From positions 1 through 12,912 of the forward strand of contig WLNX01000027.1 of assembly GCA_009699565.1 (NCBI GenBank): a stretch of DNA of 12,912 nt. Direction: 5' to 3'. Of this stretch, positions 6,282 through 12,912 are shown piece by piece. The stretch's first letter is position 1. Each line of letters begins with the position of its first letter. The notes under the pieces are model-generated. The model saw only the letters and a program-made list of their open reading frames with translations, did not search any database and was not told the origin of the DNA. A program made the translations under genes and the position numbers. The stretch comes from Actinomycetota bacterium (GTDB taxonomy: Bacteria > Actinomycetota > Thermoleophilia > Solirubrobacterales > Solirubrobacteraceae).

Positions 6282-7193
6282 TCAAGCATCGACCGCTAAG
6301 CCGGGCGCGACCGTGCGACCAAGGAACTCAATCTCGTCGGCGACGATGGCGCTGAAGCCCTCGCCCCAATAGAGCTCAAAGTGTCCAATCGGATAGTGAC
6401 GGAACTCGCCCAGAGGCGCGGCCAATGCAAGCCGTTCGGCCGCCTCAGGGGGCGTCGTCTGATCGTTGTCGCAGATCGCAACGAGCAACGGGCATTCGAT
6501 CCGCGGCGCCCGCAGAATCGGGCGCCAGCTGCCGGTCTTGAGCACGATCCGCGCGGCAACTTCGTTTCGCCATGGCGAGCCGTCCGCGACCATCCGATTG
6601 AATCCGGGCTCCGCTTCCGGACTGTTCATCAGGGAGTAGGAGCCGGGAGGCCCGGCAACCCTGACCATCCGGGGCGGCCTGCCCAGCCGCGCGCCAACGC
6701 TGTCGATCACTCCGTCGACAATTCCTCTGACAAGTGTGAGCGGCTTGGCGCTCTTCAACTGAAGGCGCCCATCCGTGAACGGGCTCTGAGCGATGACCGC
6801 TGCTATCCGGTGGTCCTCGGCGGCAATTTCAACGACGTGGCCGCCGCTGAACGAAGAACCGAACAGGACAATCCGCTCGGAATCGATCCAATCAAGTGAG
6901 CGTCCGTACGAGATGACGGTGCGATAATCGTCCTGCTGCGAAGCGATGTCTGCAAGCTGGCGGGGTTCGCCGCTGCTGTCGCCGAAGTAGCGATAGTCGA
7001 AGCAGAGGACTCCATATCCGGCGTCTGCGAAGGCCTCAATGAACGGCCTGAGGCTGTCGTGGCGCGTCGCGCTGAATCCATGCCCCATCACCACGCACGG
7101 GACGGGGCCGTTTGCGTCGACCGGCCTGGCCTGCCAAGCGGCGATCGTCTCCCCGTGGCAGTCGATCCGCAGCTCTTCCAGGTTCACGCTCAT
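6282..7193 (-). CDS. Alpha/beta hydrolase (S9/BAAT-like esterase-peptidase family)
   Basis: This is a cytosolic serine hydrolase of about 303 residues with no signal peptide. The oxyanion strand-turn is VMGHGFSATR (35-44). FDYRYFGDSSGEPRQ (65-79) is typical of this subgroup. The nucleophile elbow is FGSSFSGGH (111-119), with Ser114 the likely nucleophile; the elbow reads GxSxS rather than GxSxG, followed by GG. The probable acid is Asp244 in CDNDQTTP and the catalytic histidine is His271 in IGHFELYWG, completing the triad. A helical cap lies around 140-225. The substrate is unknown; an esterase, thioesterase or peptidase activity is possible. The ATG at 7193 is preferred over a GTG at 7202 because a promoter-like sequence ends just upstream. 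It follows prmA by 31 bp and precedes the cytochrome by 20 bp. Confidence 0.88.
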   Translation of the reverse strand: MSVNLEELRIDCHGETIAAWQARPVDANGPVPCVVMGHGFSATRHDSLRPFIEAFADAGYGVLCFDYRYFGDSSGEPRQLADIASQQDDYRTVISYGRSLDWIDSERIVLFGSSFSGGHVVEIAAEDHRIAAVIAQSPFTDGRLQLKSAKPLTLVRGIVDGVIDSVGARLGRPPRMVRVAGPPGSYSLMNSPEAEPGFNRMVADGSPWRNEVAARIVLKTGSWRPILRAPRIECPLLVAICDNDQTTPPEAAERLALAAPLGEFRHYPIGHFELYWGEGFSAIVADEIEFLGRTVAPGLAVDA

Positions 7194-7200
7194 GGCTTCC

Positions 7201-7230
7201 ACGCTAGCGGCAGCGCCGGGCTGCTCACAA
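7201..7230 (-). promoter_or_regulatory. Candidate promoter of the hydrolase gene
   Basis: On the minus strand TTGTGA (7230-7225) is followed after 18 bp by TAGCGT (7206-7201), then 7 nt to the ATG at 7193. The -35 hexamer includes the prmA stop codon. The geometry matches that of the synthase operon promoter and would give a leaderless or near-leaderless message. The sequence between, GGAAGCC, could instead act as a ribosome binding site. Confidence 0.4.
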
Positions 7231-8061
7231 GCCAGGTCCGAGCAGTAGGGCTGACCACTCGCCGCTGGAGCGACGCTCGATCTCAGTCAGGCCGTGGGCC
7301 TCAACGAAGCGGGTCGCCACCTCGTCGGCCTCCCCGGTAAGCAGGCCACTCAGAATCAGCAGCCGGGGCGGCGGGCCGCCGAAGCCCGCATCGCAGAGGT
7401 CGAGCAAGATCGGCCTCAGCAGGTTGGCCAGCACCAGCTCGGCAGAGGGGACGGGACCGCCGCCGCGCAGATCAAATCGCTCCGCCGACACGGCAACCGA
7501 ATTGGCGGCTGCATTCCCGAGTGTCGCCTCGACGCTCTCGGCCTCGTGGTCGAAACCCGCAACCGGCGCCCACCCGAGCTTTGCGGCGGCGATCGCGAGC
7601 ACCCCGGACCCGCAACCCAAGTCGATGCAACCGCCGTCAGGGTCAACGCCGAGCAGCAACTCGAGACAGAGGCGCGTGGTGGCGTGGGCGCCGGTGCCAA
7701 AAGCCTGGCCGGGGTCGATGACGAGATCGAGCAGCGAAGCGTCGTCGTTAGCTTCCTCCCACGGAGGGCGCACGCGCATCCTTCGCCCCCCGGCGTCGAG
7801 CGTGATCGGTTTGTGGAAGGCCTTCCAGCGCTGGTCCCAGTCGTCGGCGACGGTCTCCGTGACGATTTCCACGAGCGATCCCCCGGCCGCGGCCTGCAGA
7901 TCGGGCAGCGCGGGCAACTCGCCGGAGGCGCCGTAGACGGCGTACTCGACAGTCGTCTCGCTCAGCTGCCGCTCTTCGACACCGGAAGGAGCCAGCTCAA
8001 GCAGCTCGGCCAGTACCAGCTCGGCGTCGGCCCGGTCGACCCTCACGGCCAGCCGGATCAC
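7225..8061 (-). CDS. prmA: Ribosomal protein L11 methyltransferase
   Basis: PrmA uses S-adenosylmethionine to methylate ribosomal protein L11. The protein has 278 residues, slightly short but normal for this group. An N-terminal L11-recognition domain (about 1-60) leads through a linker with DDWDQRWKAFHKPI (73-86) to the class I methyltransferase domain. The family signature DPGQAFGTGAHATT is at 116-129, the SAM-binding motif DLGCGSG at 147-153, and LANLLRPIL (211-219) occupies the position of the motif IV catalytic strand. SGLLTGEADEV near 240-252 is also typical. The GTG start overlaps the dnaJ stop as GTGA, so the two are probably translationally coupled. A general protein methyltransferase is unlikely given the AFGTGAHATT signature. 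Confidence 0.95.
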   Translation of the reverse strand: MIRLAVRVDRADAELVLAELLELAPSGVEERQLSETTVEYAVYGASGELPALPDLQAAAGGSLVEIVTETVADDWDQRWKAFHKPITLDAGGRRMRVRPPWEEANDDASLLDLVIDPGQAFGTGAHATTRLCLELLLGVDPDGGCIDLGCGSGVLAIAAAKLGWAPVAGFDHEAESVEATLGNAAANSVAVSAERFDLRGGGPVPSAELVLANLLRPILLDLCDAGFGGPPPRLLILSGLLTGEADEVATRFVEAHGLTEIERRSSGEWSALLLGPGL

Positions 8062-9188
8062 CGGCTGGCGCCCAGAAGTCTGCGCAGTTTGGCGCCGAGA
8101 CCTTCAGGGGCCGCGAGATTCTCCTCGGTCAGCGACTCGGCGAGCTTCTGGTTCAACTCGCGCTGCTCGTCCGTCAGCCGCCGCGGAATCACAACGTTGA
8201 CCACAACCCTCAGCGAGCCGCGTCGTTCCGGCCGGCGCAACTGCGGCATGCCCTGACCGTCAAGTTCGATTACTTCACCGGGCTGGGTGGCTGGCGGAAC
8301 CTTCACCGCTACGGCACCGTCAAGCCCATCGACATCGAGCGTGGCGCCGAGCGCCGCCAGCGGTGCAGGCACGTCGAGTACACAGATCAAGTCGTCCCCA
8401 TCGCGGAGCAGCGTCTCGCTCGCCTCAACCTGAACCTGGACGTACAGATCTCCAGAGGGACCGCCGCGCTCGCCGGCATGGCCGCGCCCGGCAAGTCTGA
8501 TCCTCTGGCCGTCATCAATGCCGGCCGGTATCTCGATCTCGATCTCGCGGCGGCGGACGATTCTTCCGCGACCGTCACAGACTTCGCAGGGAGCATCGGC
8601 AATCTGCCCCTGACCGTCGCACGCGTCACAGGCACGACGCTGACGGACCTGCCCAAAGGGGGAATTGGCGACAACGTCAATCACGCCCGCTCCCTGACAG
8701 CGGTCGCAGCTTGTCAACTTGCTGCCGGGTTCGGCGCCGCTGCCCGAACATTCGTCGCACTGGTCGACCGCTTCAAAATTGACGACCGTCTTGGTACCGG
8801 CGGCTGCCTCGGCCAACGTCACGTCGACGCCGATGATCGCGTCGTCCCCCTGCATCGGGCCGCTCTGACCACCGGAGAAGCCTCCTCCGAAGAAGGCTCC
8901 AAATAGATCGTTTAGGGAACCAAAGCCTTCGAAGTTCGGTCTCATACCCCCGCTTCGTAGACCCTCGTGGCCATACCTGTCGTAGATCTCGCGTCGGCGA
9001 GGATCGGAGAGAATCTCGTAGGCCTCCGCAGCCTGCTTGAACTTGGCTTCGGCGTCCGGGTCGTGGCTGTTGACGTCGGGGTGGAGCTCGCGCGCCAAGG
9101 CGCGGAAGGACTTCTTTATGGCCTGCTCGTCGGCATCCCCGGCAACGCCAAGGATCTCGTACGGATCGCCGGGGACTGTGCTCGCCAT
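8058..9188 (-). CDS. dnaJ: Chaperone DnaJ (Hsp40)
   Basis: DnaJ is the co-chaperone that stimulates DnaK ATPase and delivers unfolded clients. It has 376 residues, full length. The J domain (about 8-75) carries the essential HPD at 36-38. A Gly/Phe-rich region (about 87-110) follows. Four CxxCxGxG repeats form the two zinc sites: CDECSGSG (144), CDRCQGAG (161), CDACDGQG (187) and CEVCDGRG (201). The C-terminal peptide-binding domains follow, with IPAGIDDGQRIRLAGRGHAG in the usual place. It is a type I DnaJ rather than CbpA. It starts 3 nt after hrcA, so it lies in the hrcA transcript; dnaK and grpE are not in the window, suggesting this is a separate hrcA-dnaJ locus. A strong ribosome binding site is not visible. 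Confidence 0.97.
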   Translation of the reverse strand: MASTVPGDPYEILGVAGDADEQAIKKSFRALARELHPDVNSHDPDAEAKFKQAAEAYEILSDPRRREIYDRYGHEGLRSGGMRPNFEGFGSLNDLFGAFFGGGFSGGQSGPMQGDDAIIGVDVTLAEAAAGTKTVVNFEAVDQCDECSGSGAEPGSKLTSCDRCQGAGVIDVVANSPFGQVRQRRACDACDGQGQIADAPCEVCDGRGRIVRRREIEIEIPAGIDDGQRIRLAGRGHAGERGGPSGDLYVQVQVEASETLLRDGDDLICVLDVPAPLAALGATLDVDGLDGAVAVKVPPATQPGEVIELDGQGMPQLRRPERRGSLRVVVNVVIPRRLTDEQRELNQKLAESLTEENLAAPEGLGAKLRRLLGASR

Positions 9189-9191
9189 CGA

Positions 9192-10235
9192 CTAGACCGC
9201 GTAAACGTCTTCGATGTAGGTGGAGAGCTGCGAAGCCGCTTCGCGCACCGTGGCGATTACGCGGCCGTAATCCATCTGGACAGGTCCGATGACAGACACC
9301 GTGCCGAGCTTCTGAACGCCGGTGCCATAGCCTGCGCCGACGAGAGCCAGCGAGCGGAGCGCGGGGAGTTCGTTCTCGCTGCCGATACGCACGAGAACGT
9401 CGCGCTCGCCGAGTGCTACGCGCAGTACGCCGAGCAGAGCGACGCGGCGCTCCAGCGCACTGAGGAGATCATTGATCTCGGAAAGGTTGTCGAGGCGGTT
9501 CCCACCGAGCAGGCGGCCTGCACCCTCAACGTAGAGAGTCACTTCGGAGTCGGAGCGCAGGTCGTCGAAGACCGGCATCAGCGCGGCCAGGAAGCTTTGC
9601 TCGCTGTGGCCGAGGGTGGGATCGGTGAGCCGGGTAGAGACAGTGCGAGCGCCGAGACCGTGCCCACACAGGCGGTCGTTGAGGTACTCGGCCGCCCAGC
9701 TGAGGAGGCCGCTGTCAATCGGCTGCTCGAAGGTGATCAGCCGCTTGGCGACGCTGCCTGTGGAGGTGATCACGACAACCATCGCGACGTGCGGCTGAAG
9801 CGTAAGGACCTCGACGTGGCGTACGGTCGCCGCCTCCAGCGGCGGAGCTGACACGATCGCCAGCAGATCGGTCACCTGGGCCAGAGTCTCGGTGGTCGCG
9901 CGCATCGCCTGATCGACCTCGCTGCGAACGAGCGGAAGGTCCAGCTCGGCTCGCTCTCCTGCAGGCAGAAGCTTGTCGACGTAGAAGCGGCGCCCGGCGT
10001 CGGTCGGCGCGCGACCGGCGGAGGTATGCGGATGCTCCAGCAGCCCGTGTTCCTCGAGGACTGCAAGTTCTCCGCGGATCGTCGACGGCCCGCAATCGAT
10101 CTCGGGGTCTGCGGCCAGCGTCTTCGAGCCGACCGGCTGGGCGGTCGCCTGATGGGTTTCCACAACCCGGCGAAGAATCAGTTCCTGACGCGCGGTAAGC
10201 ACGTTCACGATGGTACCGGCGCCGCGAGAGGCCAC
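9192..10235 (-). CDS. hrcA: Heat-inducible transcription repressor HrcA
   Basis: HrcA represses heat-shock operons by binding CIRCE inverted repeats and is tuned by GroEL. The protein has about 347 residues. The N-terminal winged helix (about 12-88) has LTARQELILRRVVETH, PVGSKTL, STIRGELAVLEEHGLL (51-66) and PHTSAGRAPTDAGRRFYVD (69-87), which are diagnostic. The following GAF-like and dimerisation regions end with a typical GPVQMDYGRVIATV segment. The chosen GTG at 10235 is 9 nt after the lepA stop with AGG just before it; GTG codons at 10208 and 10202 are alternatives and would remove up to 11 unconserved residues. It precedes dnaJ by 3 nt. I see no CIRCE element in this window, so the genes it controls, and whether it controls itself, are not shown here. 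Confidence 0.95.
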   Translation of the reverse strand: MASRGAGTIVNVLTARQELILRRVVETHQATAQPVGSKTLAADPEIDCGPSTIRGELAVLEEHGLLEHPHTSAGRAPTDAGRRFYVDKLLPAGERAELDLPLVRSEVDQAMRATTETLAQVTDLLAIVSAPPLEAATVRHVEVLTLQPHVAMVVVITSTGSVAKRLITFEQPIDSGLLSWAAEYLNDRLCGHGLGARTVSTRLTDPTLGHSEQSFLAALMPVFDDLRSDSEVTLYVEGAGRLLGGNRLDNLSEINDLLSALERRVALLGVLRVALGERDVLVRIGSENELPALRSLALVGAGYGTGVQKLGTVSVIGPVQMDYGRVIATVREAASQLSTYIEDVYAV

Positions 10236-10244
10236 CTGCGGCCG

Positions 10245-12056
<1,812 letters not shown>

Positions 12057-12099
12057 AGGTGCCTGCGCTACAGCGTAGGGCGCGGGGTGCGGCCGGAGG

Positions 12100-12912
12100 T
12101 TAGGCGGCTCGGCGCTTGATCCTGCTTGTGAAGAAGGCGATGATCTGATCGGCCTCGCGGATCCTCATCAGGTGGACCAGCCCCAGATAGACCAGCAGGC
12201 CGACTGCAAGCGCAGGGAGAACCCCTACGAGACGGGCGAGCGGGCCGGCGTCCCCGACTGCGCCGTCGACCAGCAGCCACGCGCCGCGGGCCGATGCGAT
12301 CAGCGCAACCGCTGCGAGCAGCACCTTCAAGCTCATGACAAGCGTTTCGCGCCCTTCGATCGTTCCGTCCAGCTCGCGGCGCAGGAAGATCATCTGGGCG
12401 GCGGTCATTCCGGCGCTCGCAACGACCGTTCCGATCACCGGTCCGGCGATCCCAAGAGGCTTGTAGAGGGCGATCGAGACGAGCGCATTGACGACAAGGT
12501 TGACGGCGGCCAGCGCGCTTGGAATCCAGGGGCGCTGCAGCGAGAAGAAGGTCCGCGTCAACAGCAGGTTGACTCCGGCAAACGGCATCGAGAACGCAAA
12601 CCAAAAGAGGGCCGTCGAGACCTCCTTGGTCGAGGCCGCGTTGAACGCGCCGTACTGGTAGATCAGCTCGACGATTGGTGACGCCAGCGCCATCGTTGCC
12701 GCAGCCGCCGGAACCAGCAGCAACAGGTTCTGACGCGTACCGACGCCGACCATTGACCGCAATCCCGTCATGTCGCCGCGCGCAACCAACCGGCTAAGCG
12801 CAGGGAACAGCACCGTGGCGAGGGCGACGCTGAAGATTCCCTGCGGCAGCATGTAGATGCGGAATGCTGCGTCGATCGCCCGTGGCGCGCTGTCGGAGAT
12901 TAGAGCGCCCAC
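12100..12912 (-). CDS. murJ: Lipid II flippase MurJ (MviN), C-terminal part
   Basis: The gene enters from the right window edge; about 270 C-terminal residues of a protein usually near 500-550 are present. MurJ is an integral membrane protein of the MOP superfamily that flips undecaprenyl lipid II for peptidoglycan synthesis. The characteristic segment YMLPQGIFSVALATVLFPAL (about 20-39) is followed by SRL. A series of hydrophobic helices follows (about 63-85, 100-125, 135-170, 190-215 and 225-250). IYQYGAFNAASTKEVSTAL (about 84-102) matches the YxxGxF...t region, and the LGIAGPVIGTVVAS segment is also typical. The tail ends with a basic stretch, RIKRRAA. A GTG at the very edge reads as a possible start but would cut the family in half, so the gene is called partial. 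Confidence 0.93.
   Translation of the reverse strand: MGALISDSAPRAIDAAFRIYMLPQGIFSVALATVLFPALSRLVARGDMTGLRSMVGVGTRQNLLLLVPAAAATMALASPIVELIYQYGAFNAASTKEVSTALFWFAFSMPFAGVNLLLTRTFFSLQRPWIPSALAAVNLVVNALVSIALYKPLGIAGPVIGTVVASAGMTAAQMIFLRRELDGTIEGRETLVMSLKVLLAAVALIASARGAWLLVDGAVGDAGPLARLVGVLPALAVGLLVYLGLVHLMRIREADQIIAFFTSRIKRRAA

Noticed and set aside
7294..8256. Open frame of 320 codons on the plus strand opposite prmA and dnaJ
   Set aside because: It is antisense to conserved genes and its product shows only low-complexity Arg/Gln/Gly-rich sequence, so it is a codon-bias shadow.
9408..9425. GAGTGCTA resembling half of a CIRCE element
   Set aside because: It lies inside the hrcA coding region and has no TTAGCACTC partner 9 nt upstream, so there is no inverted repeat for HrcA to bind.
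8967..9851. Open frame of 294 codons on the plus strand opposite dnaJ and hrcA
   Set aside because: Same reasoning: both underlying minus-strand proteins are fully conserved across this stretch, and the plus-strand product has no recognisable motif.
12057..12099. Possible terminator or promoter hairpin between murJ and lepA (CGCTACAGCG)
   Set aside because: The stem is only 4 bp, there is no T-tract, and the TACGCT hexamer has no matching -35; the gap is most simply an operon spacer.
12900..12912. GTG at the right edge as the start of a short membrane protein
   Set aside because: The sequence matches the middle-to-C-terminal part of MurJ, so the gene must continue beyond the window.

Overview
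The window looks like a core chromosomal segment from a GC-rich actinobacterium. I estimate GC at a little over 60% by eye. GTG starts are frequent, genes overlap by 4 nt (GTGA/ATGA), and the only gaps are short (the largest is 43 bp). Protein features that point the same way are an ArsA/Get3-like ATPase of the actinobacterial type and a YbeY with a shortened loop. My best guess is a deep-branching Actinomycetota lineage such as Thermoleophilia; this is inference from gene order and sequence style, not a database match.

Layout, from the right edge leftwards on the minus strand: the C-terminal half of the lipid II flippase murJ; lepA (EF-4); hrcA (heat-shock repressor); dnaJ; prmA (L11 methyltransferase); an alpha/beta hydrolase; a small cytochrome c lipoprotein; yqeY; phoH; ybeY; era. 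This is the widely conserved heat-shock / ribosome-maturation block. The hydrolase and cytochrome sit where many actinobacteria carry rsmE and other small genes. era meets a single plus-strand gene, an ArsA/Get3-like ATPase, head to head at the 3' ends with 3 bp between stop codons. The ATPase in turn diverges, with 21 bp between start codons, from a minus-strand set: squalene/phytoene synthase family enzyme, geranylgeranyl-reductase-like flavoprotein, and the start of trpE. The last three are chained by GTGA and ATGA overlaps.

How the genes fit together: LepA, PrmA, YbeY and Era act on ribosome function, modification and assembly. HrcA and DnaJ are protein-quality control. PhoH and YqeY are commonly found with them. 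The left operon joins an isoprenoid condensing enzyme and a flavin reductase (probably a lipid or pigment step) to the first enzyme of tryptophan synthesis, apparently by translational coupling rather than pathway logic.

Regulation visible in the sequence: several transcription-unit starts carry a TANNNT -10-like hexamer 6-7 nt before the start codon. Two of these also have a TTG-type -35 element exactly 18 bp upstream, suggesting leaderless mRNAs. A pair of overlapping perfect inverted repeats lies in the 3' end of the ATPase gene.

I found no tRNA, rRNA, CRISPR, insertion sequence, phage or defence module. I do not see a convincing undescribed system. The observations worth a second look are the divergent leaderless-type promoter region, the unusual synthase-reductase-trpE operon, the insertion in the prmA-phoH interval, and the inverted repeats.
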